Positions 46,354-57,800 of a stretch of 64,000 nt of DNA are shown here, piece after piece (the first letter of the stretch is position 1; the number at the start of each line of letters is the position of its first letter). Location: contig NZ_JZJL01000025.1 in the NCBI RefSeq assembly GCF_000971335.1, forward strand, positions 1-64,000, read 5' to 3'. The notes under the pieces are model-generated. The model made no database searches. It was given only the letters and a program-made list of their open reading frames with translations, and was not told the origin of the DNA. A program made the position numbers and the translations under genes. This DNA is from Chromobacterium vaccinii. Its GTDB lineage: Bacteria > Pseudomonadota > Gammaproteobacteria > Burkholderiales > Chromobacteriaceae.

Positions 46354-47460
46354 ATGACCAAGCGAATGTTGATCATGCTGGGCTGCGTGCTGGCGCTGGT
46401 GGTGGCGCTGGGCGTGGGCTTTTTCCTCCACATCCAGAAGCTGATCGCCAGCTCGCCCAAGCCGGGGCCCCAGACAGTGTCCACCACGGTGGCCAAGATG
46501 CAGGAATGGCAGCCGCAGCTGGGCTCGGTGGGCACGCTGTCCGCCGTGCACGGCGTGGATGTCAGCAGCGAAGTGGCCGGCCAGGTGCGCAGCCTGCACT
46601 TCAAGTCCGGCGAAGACGTGAAAGCCGGCGAGGTGCTGGTGCAGCTGAACGCCGATTCCGACGTCGCCCAGCTGCGCGCGCTGCAGGCCGCGGCCGAGCT
46701 GGCGGCCACCACGCTGAAGCGCGACCGCGCGCAGCTGGCCGTGCAGGGCGTCAGCCAGGCCCAGGTGGACGCCGACGAGGCCGACCTGAAGAGCAAGAAG
46801 GCCCAGGTGGCGCAGCAGGAGGCGCTGGTAGCCAAGAAGACGATACGCGCGCCGTTCGCCGGCCGCGTCGGCATCACCCCGGTCAATCCCGGCCAGTACC
46901 TGAACCCGGGCGACAAGATAGTCACGCTGCAAACCATCGATCCGGTCTACATCGATTTCTACCTGCCGCAACGCCAGATCGCCCAGATCCGTCCGGGCCA
47001 GCCGGTCAAGGTGAAGAGCGACGCCTTCGGCGCCCAGCAGTTCCACGGCAAGATCAATGCGATCAGCCCCAAGATCGACCCCGCCACCCGCAACGTCCAG
47101 ATCCAGGCCACCATCGCCAATCCGAAACGCCAGCTGCTGCCCGGCATGTTCGGCAACGCCACCGTGGACGTGGGCAGCAAGCAAAGCCGCCTGACGCTGC
47201 CGCAGACCGCGATCACCTACAACCCGTACGGCTCGACCGTATTCATCGTCCAGAAGGGCAAGAACGGCCCCGAGGCGCAGCAGGTCTTCGTCACCACCGG
47301 CGACACGCGCGGCGATCAGGTGGCGATCACCGGCGGCCTGAAGGACGGCCAGGAAGTGGTGACCAGCGGCCAGCTGAAGCTGAAGACCGGCACGCCGATC
47401 ACGGTCAACAACTCGGTGCGCCCATCGGATAATCCGAACCCGACGCCGCAAGAACACTGA
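46354..47460 (+). CDS. RND efflux periplasmic adaptor (membrane fusion protein)
   Basis: A 368-residue periplasmic adaptor that links the RND pump to the outer-membrane channel. It has one N-terminal membrane anchor (LIMLGCVLALVVALGVGFFL) with no lipobox cysteine at the right place. The lipoyl halves are VDVSSEVAGQVRSLHFKSGEDVKAGEVLVQLN and the later KTIRAPFAGRVGITPVNPGQYLNPGD; an alpha-helical hairpin lies between them (residues about 95-150). The beta-barrel domain includes the TIDPVYIDFYLPQ strand. The style is that of MexH-type adaptors (Pseudomonas MexGHI-OpmD group). The pump gene starts nine bases after its stop. Confidence 0.95.
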   Translation: MTKRMLIMLGCVLALVVALGVGFFLHIQKLIASSPKPGPQTVSTTVAKMQEWQPQLGSVGTLSAVHGVDVSSEVAGQVRSLHFKSGEDVKAGEVLVQLNADSDVAQLRALQAAAELAATTLKRDRAQLAVQGVSQAQVDADEADLKSKKAQVAQQEALVAKKTIRAPFAGRVGITPVNPGQYLNPGDKIVTLQTIDPVYIDFYLPQRQIAQIRPGQPVKVKSDAFGAQQFHGKINAISPKIDPATRNVQIQATIANPKRQLLPGMFGNATVDVGSKQSRLTLPQTAITYNPYGSTVFIVQKGKNGPEAQQVFVTTGDTRGDQVAITGGLKDGQEVVTSGQLKLKTGTPITVNNSVRPSDNPNPTPQEH

Positions 47461-47469
47461 GGCAGCGCC

Positions 47470-50400
47470 ATGAACTTTACCGATATCTTCATCAAGCGGC
47501 CGGTGCTGGCCACGACCATCAGCCTGCTGATCGTCGTGCTCGGCCTGCGCTCGCTGTTCGGCCTGCCGATCAACCAGTACCCGCAGACGCAGAACGCGGT
47601 GGTGACGATTTCCACCACCTACTACGGCGCCGACGCCAAGACCGTGGCCGGCTTCATCACCCAGCCGCTGGAGTCGGCGATCGCCCAGGCCCAGGGCATC
47701 GACTACCTGTCGTCCTCCAGCAGCAACGGCGTGTCCACCATCACCGCCACGCTGCGGCTGAACTACGACGCCAACCGCGCGCTGACCCAGATCAACACCC
47801 AGGTCAACTCGGTGAAGAACCAGTTGCCGGCCCAGGCGCAGCAGCCGGTGCTGACGGTGCAGACCGGCCAGACCACCGACGCGATGTACATGGGTTTCTA
47901 CAGCAACACGCTGCCGACCAACAACGTCACCGATTACCTGGTGCGCGTGGTCAAGCCCAAGCTGGACTCGGTTCCCGGGGTGCAGACCGCCGAAATCCTG
48001 GGCGCGCGCCAGTTCGCGCTGCGCGCCTGGCTGGATTCGGCCAAGATGGCGGCCTACGGCGTCACCGCGGCCGACGTCAGCGTCGCGCTGGCCAGCAACA
48101 ACGCGCTGAGCGCGCCGGGCTCCAGCAAGGGTCAGATGGTGACCATCCCGCTGACCGCCGACACCGACTTGCACTCGGTCGCCGAATTCAAGCAGCTGGC
48201 GATCAAGCGCAACGGCGACGCCATCGTGCGCCTGGAGGATGTGGCCACGGTGACGCTGGGCTCGGAGAACTACGACTTCAACGTCGCCTTCAGCGGCGTG
48301 CGCTCGGTATTCATCGGCATCAAGGTGGCGCCGGAAGCCAACATCCTCGACGTGGCGGCGCGGGTGCGCAAGGCCTTCCCCGCCGTCCAGCAGCAATTGC
48401 CCACCGGCCTGACCGGCCAGATCGTCTACGACTCCACCGACTTCATCAACACCTCCATCCATGAGGTGGTGAAGACGCTGCTGGAAGCGCTGGTGATCGT
48501 GACCGTGGTGATCTTCCTGTTCCTGGGGAGCTTCCGCGCGGTGGTGGTGCCGGTGATCGCGATGCCGCTGTCGTTGATCGGCACCTTCTTCATCATGCTG
48601 ATGCTGGGCTACTCGATCAACCTGCTGACCCTTCTGGCGCTGGTGCTGGCCATCGGCCTGGTGGTGGACGACGCCATCATCGTGGTAGAGAACGTGGACC
48701 GCCACATGCGCGAGGGCAAGACGCCGTTCGAAGCCTCCATCATCGCCGCCCGCGAGCTGGGCGGCCCCATCCTGGCGATGACGGTGGTGCTGGTGGCGGT
48801 GTACGTGCCGATCGGCTTCCAGGGCGGCCTGACCGGCGCGCTGTTCACCGAGTTCGCCTTCACGCTGGCGGCGGCAGTGACGGTGTCCGGCGTGGTGGCG
48901 CTGACGCTGTCGCCTATGATGTGCTCGCGTTTCTTCAACGCCGACATGGACAACAGCCCCTTCGTCCACGCCATCGACCGCACCTTCGAGCGCGTGCGCC
49001 ACGGCTATCGCCGCCTCCTGCACAGCCTGCTGGAAACCTGGCCGGTGCTGATCGTGATGGGCGCCATCCTGATCGCGCTGCTGGCGGTGATGTTCAAGAT
49101 GTCCAAGTCGGAGCTGGCGCCGGAAGAGGACCAGGGCATCGTGCTGTCCCAGGTGGTCGGCGCGCCGACGGCCACCTCGGACCAGATGCAGACCTACGCC
49201 AACCAGGTGTTCCAGGTGGCCAAGGGCATGCCGGAATACCAGCAGATGTTCCAGATCACCGGCGTGCCCACCGTCAACGCCGGCATAGGCGGCGTGCTGT
49301 TCAAGCCGTGGGATCAGCGCTCGCGCAGCGCGCACGAGATCCAGATGGACCTGCAATCGCGCTGGAACAAGATCGCCGGCGCGCGCGTGGCGGCGTTCCA
49401 GTTCCCGCCGCTGCCGGGCGCCTCCGGCCTGCCGGTGCAGTTCGTGATCAACACCACCGAACCGTTCGAGAACCTGAACCAGGTGGCGCAGCAGGTCATG
49501 GACAAGGCGCGCGCGTCCGGCAAGTTCTACTTCCTGGACTCCGACCTGAAGATCGACAAGCCGCAGGCCACGGTGGTGATGGACCGCGACAAGATCACCG
49601 CGCTGGGCCTGAGCCAGCAGGACGTCGGCAACGCGCTGAGCGCGGCGCTGGGCGGAGGCTACGTCAACTACTTCTCGATCGAGGGCCGTTCCTACAAGGT
49701 GATCCCGCAGGTGCAGCAGGTAGACCGGCTCAATCCTTCGCAGCTGCTGGACTACTACATCAAGACGCCCAACAACGGCGTGATCCCGGTCGGCACCGTG
49801 GCCACGCTGAAGTACGACGTGGTGCCGCAGTCCATCACCCGCTTCCAGCAGCTCAACTCTGTGACCATCTCCGGCGTGCCGGGCGTGTCCCAGGGCGAAG
49901 TGCTGCAATACCTGCGCGACACGGTGCAGCAAGTGGCGCCGACCGGCTATTCGGTCGACTACTCGGGCCAGTCGCGCCAGTTCATGCAGGAATCCGGCGG
50001 TTTCCTGGTGACCATGCTGTTCGCGGTGATCATCGTGTTCCTGGCGCTGTCGGCGCTGTTCGAAAGCTTCCGCGACCCGGTGGTGATCCTGGTGTCGGTG
50101 CCGCTGGCGCTGTTCGGGGCGATGATCTTCATCTTCCTGGGCTTCTCCTCGCTCAACATCTACACCGAGGTGGGCCTGGTGACGCTGATGGGCCTGATCA
50201 GCAAGCACGGCATCCTGATCGTCGAAGTGGCCAACGAGCTGCGCAAGACCGGCCTGTCCAAGCGCGAGGCGATCGAGGAGGCGGCGTCCATCCGGCTGCG
50301 CCCCATCCTGATGACTACCGCGGCGATGGTGTTCGGCGTGATCCCGCTGGTGATCGCCTCCGGCGCCGGCGCGGCCGGCCGCTACGCGATGGGCCTGGTG

Positions 50401-50526
50401 ATCTTCACCGGCCTGTCCATCGGCACGCTGTTCACGCTGTTCGTGGTGCCGGCGATGTATATGTTCATCGCCTCGCGCCGCGAAGAGAAGGCTCAGCCGG
50501 CGCTGGAAGAAGCCGCCCAGCACTGA
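47470..50526 (+). CDS. RND multidrug efflux permease, HAE1 family (MexI-like)
   Basis: A 1018-residue inner-membrane pump, driven by protons, that expels drugs or other hydrophobic compounds. It starts MNFTDIFIKRPVLATTISLLIVVLG, typical of HAE1 pumps, and has twelve membrane segments with two large periplasmic loops. The proton-relay aspartates are the pair in LAIGLVVDDAIIVVENVDRH (near residues 403-404). A lysine partner is expected in the helix around residue 930 (GLVTLMGLISKHGILIVEV). It most resembles the MexI group. It ends the three-gene operon and is followed by a terminator. Substrates are unknown. Confidence 0.95.
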   Translation: MNFTDIFIKRPVLATTISLLIVVLGLRSLFGLPINQYPQTQNAVVTISTTYYGADAKTVAGFITQPLESAIAQAQGIDYLSSSSSNGVSTITATLRLNYDANRALTQINTQVNSVKNQLPAQAQQPVLTVQTGQTTDAMYMGFYSNTLPTNNVTDYLVRVVKPKLDSVPGVQTAEILGARQFALRAWLDSAKMAAYGVTAADVSVALASNNALSAPGSSKGQMVTIPLTADTDLHSVAEFKQLAIKRNGDAIVRLEDVATVTLGSENYDFNVAFSGVRSVFIGIKVAPEANILDVAARVRKAFPAVQQQLPTGLTGQIVYDSTDFINTSIHEVVKTLLEALVIVTVVIFLFLGSFRAVVVPVIAMPLSLIGTFFIMLMLGYSINLLTLLALVLAIGLVVDDAIIVVENVDRHMREGKTPFEASIIAARELGGPILAMTVVLVAVYVPIGFQGGLTGALFTEFAFTLAAAVTVSGVVALTLSPMMCSRFFNADMDNSPFVHAIDRTFERVRHGYRRLLHSLLETWPVLIVMGAILIALLAVMFKMSKSELAPEEDQGIVLSQVVGAPTATSDQMQTYANQVFQVAKGMPEYQQMFQITGVPTVNAGIGGVLFKPWDQRSRSAHEIQMDLQSRWNKIAGARVAAFQFPPLPGASGLPVQFVINTTEPFENLNQVAQQVMDKARASGKFYFLDSDLKIDKPQATVVMDRDKITALGLSQQDVGNALSAALGGGYVNYFSIEGRSYKVIPQVQQVDRLNPSQLLDYYIKTPNNGVIPVGTVATLKYDVVPQSITRFQQLNSVTISGVPGVSQGEVLQYLRDTVQQVAPTGYSVDYSGQSRQFMQESGGFLVTMLFAVIIVFLALSALFESFRDPVVILVSVPLALFGAMIFIFLGFSSLNIYTEVGLVTLMGLISKHGILIVEVANELRKTGLSKREAIEEAASIRLRPILMTTAAMVFGVIPLVIASGAGAAGRYAMGLVIFTGLSIGTLFTLFVVPAMYMFIASRREEKAQPALEEAAQH

Positions 50527-50551
50527 CCCTCTCTCCTGCGCTATGATCCGA

Positions 50552-50575
50552 CAGGCGGCTCCGGCCGCCTGTTTT
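50552..50575 (+). terminator. Terminator after the RND efflux operon
   Basis: An eight-base perfect stem (50552-50559 with 50564-50571, four-base loop) followed by TTTT, 25 bases after the pump stop. Confidence 0.8.
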
Positions 50576-50598
50576 CATTCCAGCCACGGGAAAATCAC

Positions 50599-51195
50599 AT
50601 GCCAAGCAATCGCTCCGCTGAATTCGTCACCGCCCTCTTGCTCGCCGGCGGCGAGGGCCGGCGCATGGGCGGCGTAGACAAGGGGTGGGTGGCGCTCGAC
50701 GGCGTGCCGCTGGCCGAGCGGGCGGCGGCGCGGCTGCGGCCACAGGCCGACGCGCTGCTGATCAGCGCCAACCGCAATCTGGAACGCTACGCCGAACTGG
50801 GGCGGGTGGTGGCGGACGCGGCGGAATTCGCCGGCGGCGGACCGCTGGCGGGACTGGAAGCCGGACTGTCCGCCTGTCCTGGGCCCTGGCTGGTGACCGC
50901 CCCCTGTGATCTGCCCTTCCTGCCGGACGACCTGGCGACGCGGCTGCTGGCGCCGCTGCTGCGCTGCGAGGCTCTGCTCAGCGTGGTCCGCTGCGACGGC
51001 CATCCGCACCCGGTATGCATGGCGGTATCCGCGGACCTGCTGCCCTCGCTGCGCGACTATCTGCGCGGCGGCGGACGCAAGGTCAGGGAATGGCAGGCGC
51101 GCGCCGGCGCGGCGATGGTGGACTTCGACGACGCGCCGCAAGCCTTCCGCAATCTGAATACCCCGGACGACCTGGCGGCCGCCTCGCGAGGCTGA
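50599..51195 (+). CDS. mobA: Molybdenum cofactor guanylyltransferase
   Basis: MobA adds GMP to molybdopterin, forming the guanine-dinucleotide cofactor (bis-MGD) used by DMSO-reductase-family enzymes. The 198-residue protein has the nucleotidyltransferase loop LLLAGGEGRRMGGVDKGWVALDG at residues about 13-35, the GPLAGLEAGLSACPGPWLVTAPCDLPFLP core with the metal-binding aspartate, and a FRNLNTPDDL end. It sits next to fdhD and a molybdopterin oxidoreductase gene, which would need this cofactor. It is convergent with fdhD, leaving six bases between them. Confidence 0.96.
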   Translation: MPSNRSAEFVTALLLAGGEGRRMGGVDKGWVALDGVPLAERAAARLRPQADALLISANRNLERYAELGRVVADAAEFAGGGPLAGLEAGLSACPGPWLVTAPCDLPFLPDDLATRLLAPLLRCEALLSVVRCDGHPHPVCMAVSADLLPSLRDYLRGGGRKVREWQARAGAAMVDFDDAPQAFRNLNTPDDLAAASRG

Positions 51196-51201
51196 GCCGC
51201 G

Positions 51202-52014
51202 TCAGGCCGTGTACTCGACGAAGCCGTTCTGCCGGCAGAAGCTGGCCAGCGCGACGCCGGCGCGGCGCGCGATGTCCACCGCCAGCGAGGTGGGCGCGGA
51301 AATGGTGGCCAGCAGCGGAATCCCGGCCCTGGCGCATTTGCGCGCCAGCTCGTAGCTGGCGCGGCTGGACATGAAGGCGAAGCCGTCGCCCGGATCCATC
51401 CCCTCCAGCGCCAGCCAGCCTATCAGCTTGTCCAGCGCGTTGTGCCGCCCCACGTCCTCGAACACCGCCTTCACCTCGCCGTCGCGGCCGCACCAGGCCG
51501 CCGCGTGCGCGCAGCCCGTCGCCCGCATCAGGCGCTGATGGGCGGGCAGTTCGGCCGCCGCGCGCGCGATCGCCGCCGCGTCCGCGATCACGGGATGGGC
51601 CGGCTTCTCCATCGGCCCGGGCTCCAGATCCAGCAAGGCCAGGCTCTCGATGCCGCACACGCCGCAGCCGCTGCGGCCTTCCAGCGAGCGGCGCCGGCCC
51701 TTCAAGGCCAGGAAAGCCGGCTGGGCGATTTCCAGCCTGACCTCGGCGCCGCCGGCGACGAAATCGGCTTCGACGTCGAAAATCTCCGCCCGCCGCCCGA
51801 CAATGCCCTCGCTCAGCGCGAAGCCCACCGCCAGCCGTTCCAGATCCAGCGGCGTGGCCATCATCACCGCGTGCGAAATGCCGTTGAACACCAGCGCCAC
51901 CGGCGTTTCCTCCGCCACCAGGTCCTGGTCTGGCCGGATCTCTCCATCGCGATGGCGCACCACAGCCAGCGATGTCATCCCCTCTTCCGTCCCGCCATTG
52001 TCTTGCTTGCGCAT
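51202..52014 (-). CDS. fdhD: Formate dehydrogenase accessory sulfurtransferase FdhD
   Basis: FdhD passes sulfur from IscS to the molybdenum cofactor, activating formate dehydrogenases and related enzymes. The 270-residue protein has the catalytic cysteine pair in SGCGVCGIESLA near residues 117-120, and other typical stretches: EETPVALVFNGISHAVMMATPLDLERLAVGFALSEGI, ATGCAHAAAW, FEDVGRHNALDKLIG and SAPTSLAVDIARRAGVALASF. The ATG at 52014 was chosen; an in-frame ATG at 51978 with GAAGAGGGG close to it is an alternative. It is divergent from the small winged-helix gene. Confidence 0.95.
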   Translation of the reverse strand: MRKQDNGGTEEGMTSLAVVRHRDGEIRPDQDLVAEETPVALVFNGISHAVMMATPLDLERLAVGFALSEGIVGRRAEIFDVEADFVAGGAEVRLEIAQPAFLALKGRRRSLEGRSGCGVCGIESLALLDLEPGPMEKPAHPVIADAAAIARAAAELPAHQRLMRATGCAHAAAWCGRDGEVKAVFEDVGRHNALDKLIGWLALEGMDPGDGFAFMSSRASYELARKCARAGIPLLATISAPTSLAVDIARRAGVALASFCRQNGFVEYTA

Positions 52015-52129
52015 CCGTCCGCCTCGTTTCGCGTCCTCCGGAAAGAAGGCCGCCGTGAAAATCCATCATTCCATCCATTGGCCGCGCCGCCATCGGTTAC
52101 ACTGGCGCGCCCGACACCGCGCGACCGCC

Positions 52130-52411
52130 ATGACCGACCTGCCCCCCATCGACCAGCTGGATCCCAGCATCGCCGCCCTGCTCGCGCAGCTGTGGCGGGC
52201 CGCGTCAACCGGCGGCCAGCCCTGGCCTCTGGCGCGGCTCGCCAAGCAGGGCGGACTGGGAATGAGCACGCTGCTGCGCTGCCTGAACCTGCTGGCCGAG
52301 CTGGGGCTGGCCCACATGGAGCGCCGGGACAACGGCCGCGGCCGCGCCTGGCTCAGCGAAGAAGGCCTGGCCTGCTGCCGGCAATGGTTCGCCCCGGCGG
52401 GCCAGGATTGA
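52130..52411 (+). CDS. Small winged-helix (MarR/ArsR-like) protein
   Basis: A 93-residue protein that appears to be just a DNA-binding domain. A helix-turn-helix can be traced in WPLARLAKQGGLGMSTLLRCLNLLAELGLAHMERRD, followed by a wing-like NGRGRAWLSEEGLACCRQW. No effector domain, cysteine metal site or membrane part is visible. The start is ATG 52130 with no clear ribosome site; an open frame continues upstream but without family features. It lies between fdhD (divergent) and the YdeP-type oxidoreductase gene (143 bases downstream, same strand), so it may regulate this molybdoenzyme group. Such small HTH proteins next to formate dehydrogenase genes are known, but I could not name this one. 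Confidence 0.7.
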   Translation: MTDLPPIDQLDPSIAALLAQLWRAASTGGQPWPLARLAKQGGLGMSTLLRCLNLLAELGLAHMERRDNGRGRAWLSEEGLACCRQWFAPAGQD

Positions 52412-52554
52412 CATTATCCCGCCGGAGCCGCCCCGCGCGCCAGCAAACGCCGCCCGCAAGGAATTTACCGCAAGCGGCCGCCATCCTTTATCCTTGCACC
52501 TCTTGATCCAAAGCAAAACCGGAACCACACCTTTCCAGCAGGAGCCGCCCCGAC

Positions 52555-54858
<2,304 letters not shown>

Positions 54859-54886
54859 GCGCGGGCCGGCCGCCTGCGCGCCCCGA

Positions 54887-57800
54887 TCAGCCGGCCTCCG
54901 CCAACAGCTCCCTGACGATGACGATCGCCTGCTCGAACTGCAGACGCTGCACGCAGGCCGCCACTTCGCGCACCAACTCCTCCTGGCCGCTGAGCGGCCG
55001 GTCCAGCAAGCCATCCACCAGGTCTATCGCGGCCAGGTTGCTGTCCTCCAGCAGGGCCAGAATATCCCGCAGCTGCTCCAGCCAATCGGCCGCCGGCAGC
55101 GGCTTCGACGCTTTTCTGGCCTCTTCCGCCGGCAGGCTGTCGAACAGCTGCGCCACGCTGTCATCCAGCAGCCCGCGCAAGCGCTCCAGATCCTCGCCGC
55201 CTATCGCCTCTCCCGCGCGCGCGCGCTTCTCCAGCGCGGCGGCCTGCTGGCTCAACGCCTGCGCGCCTAGCGTGACCGACAAGCCTTTCAGAGTGTGCAG
55301 CCCCGAAGCCAGCTCCGACTGCGCGCCCAGGCGTCCGTTTTCGGCGATGCCGGTCAGCAGCGCGTCGCACTCTGGACGGAAGGTGGACAACGCGGCCCGG
55401 TAGACCCGCAGCTTGTTGCCGAAACGGCGCAGGCGCGAAGGCAGCGGCTCGACCAGCTCGCCGGTTTCCGCCGCATCCCGCGGCAAGGCTTCCCGCGCCG
55501 GCGGCGGCCCGCCGCCCGCCGCGGCCTCGCGGCCGCTCAATTCCAGCAGCTTGAGCACCAGTTCGTCGATGTCTATCGGTTTGCCGACATGGTCATTCAT
55601 CCCGGCCTCCAGGCAGGCGGCACGATCCGCCTGGGACGCGTTGGCCGTCATCGCCAGGATGGGCAGGCTACGACAACGCGGATCGGCGCGGATCCGGCGG
55701 GTGGCCTCCAGCCCGTCGATGTCCGGCATCTGCACATCCATGATCACGATGTCGAACAGCGGATCCGCCTCCACCGCCTGGGATACTCCCGACAGCCCCC
55801 CCTCCGCCAGGCTGATCCGCGCGCCCTCCTCCTGCAGCAGCTCGGACGCCACCAGCCGGTTGAGCGCGTTGTCCTCCACCAGCAGGATGCGCATGCCGCC
55901 CAGCCGCCGGGTTGAAACCGGCTGCGCGATCTCCCTCTCCGCTCCGGTTACCGAACGGATCACCGCGTCCACCAGCTGCTGCGGCGTGATCGGCTTGGTC
56001 AGGAAATCGCTGAACGGCGGGTTCGGGCTGTCCGCCGCCTCGGCCAGCACCTCGCGTCCGAAGGCCGTCACCATGATGATCACCGGCGGCTTGTCGCGCG
56101 ACAGCTGCTGCCGCATCATTTCGGCGACGCCGACGCCGTCCAGGCCGGGCATCCGCCAATCCATAAGCACCACATCGTAGAGCTGCCCCGCCATATCGGC
56201 CCGATGCACTTTTTCCAGCGCCTCTTCGCCGCCATCGGCGTATTCGGCCTTCCAGCCGACGGTGGAGATGGTGTCCATCAGGATTTCACCGGCCAGCGGG
56301 TTGTCGTCCACCACCAGGATGGCCAGCGGCCCCAGCGACTCGGCCGGCGCATGGGCCAGCGGCTCGTCCGCGGCCATTCCCAGCGTCAACTCGAACCAGA
56401 AACGGCTGCCGCAGCCGAACTGGCTTTCCACCCGCAATTGGCCGCCCATCAGTTCCACCAGCCGCTGGCTGATCACCAGGCCCAAACCGGTGCCGCCGAA
56501 GCGCCGGGTGGTGGACGCCTCGGCCTGGGTGAAGCCTTCGAAAATGCGCGCCAGCTGCTCCGGCGCGATGCCGATGCCGGTATCGCTGACCTCGATGTAC
56601 AGGCTGACCTCGCCGCCGCCGCGCGACGACTCGCGCACCGTGATCACAACCTGCCCCTGGGTGGTGAACTTCAGCGCGTTGCCGGCCAGATTGATCAGGA
56701 TCTGCTGCAACCGCAGCCGGTCTCCCACCAGTATGGAAGGCAGCGTCGGCTCCATGCGGAACAGCACTTCGACGTCCTTGTCGTTGGTATTGCCCGACAG
56801 CACCACCGCCAGTTCGCGCATCAACCCTTCCAGCTCGAACGGGTGCAGATCCAGCTGCAGCTTGCCGGCGTCCATCTTGGAAAAATCCAGAATGTCGTTG
56901 AGCAGGCCCAGCAACGACTTGGCAGCCGCCTGGATCTTGCCCACATAGTCGAGCTGGCGCTCGTCCAGCCGGGTGTGCTGCATCAATTGCAGCAGGCCCA
57001 GCACCGCGTTCATCGGCGTGCGGATCTCGTGGCTCATATTGGCCAGGAACTGGCTCTTCGCCACGCTGGCCTGCTCGGCCAGACTCTTGGCCTCCAGCAG
57101 TTTCTGCTCGTAGGCGCGGTTCTCGCTGATGTCGCGGTTGATGCCGGTGACCCTCACTCCATCGCCGTGGCGCTCCAGGCGGGCGCCCACTTGCACGTGG
57201 CGGATTTCGCCATCAGGATGCACCACCCGGAACACCTGCTCCATCGTCTCGCCGCTCGCCAGCAGTTCGCGCAGTCTGGCTTCCATGTAATCCACGTCCT
57301 CCGGGTGCACCCGCTCGCGCCAATGCCGGTATTCCAGCCCCTGCTGGGCCAGCTCCGGGGGCTGGCTGTAGATTTCGAACATCTGCGCGTTCCAGTTGAG
57401 CTGATTATCCGCAGGAGACCAGCTCCATATACCCAGTTGCGCCACTTCCGAAGCCAGCTGCATCTGATCGCGGGCGGCCACCAGCTCCCGCTGTTGCCGC
57501 TGCTGGACGGTGATGTCGGTGGCGATGGCCAGGTAGCCGACCACCAATTCGTCGCTGTCCCGCATGGCGGTCATCATCAGCGACACCTGCAGATGGGTGC
57601 CGTCCTTGCGGACATAGGTCCATTCCCGCGTTTCCGCGCCCGCGGCCTCTGGCTCGTGCACCAGGGCGCGGAGCCCCTCCACCCGGCGCTCATATCGCGC
57701 GGTCAACTCCTCGCCATGCGCGCTCAGCTCTTCCGCCAGATGGAACCGGGTCAGCATCGCCTGCCCCACCATCTCGTCTTCCGAATAGCCGAGCATGCGC

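Noticed and set aside
46336-50523. A 1395-codon open frame on the minus strand opposite the RND adaptor and pump genes
   Set aside because: It is antisense to two well-supported efflux genes and is rich in His, Gln, Arg and Gly in low-complexity fashion. Long antisense frames are common in GC-rich DNA.
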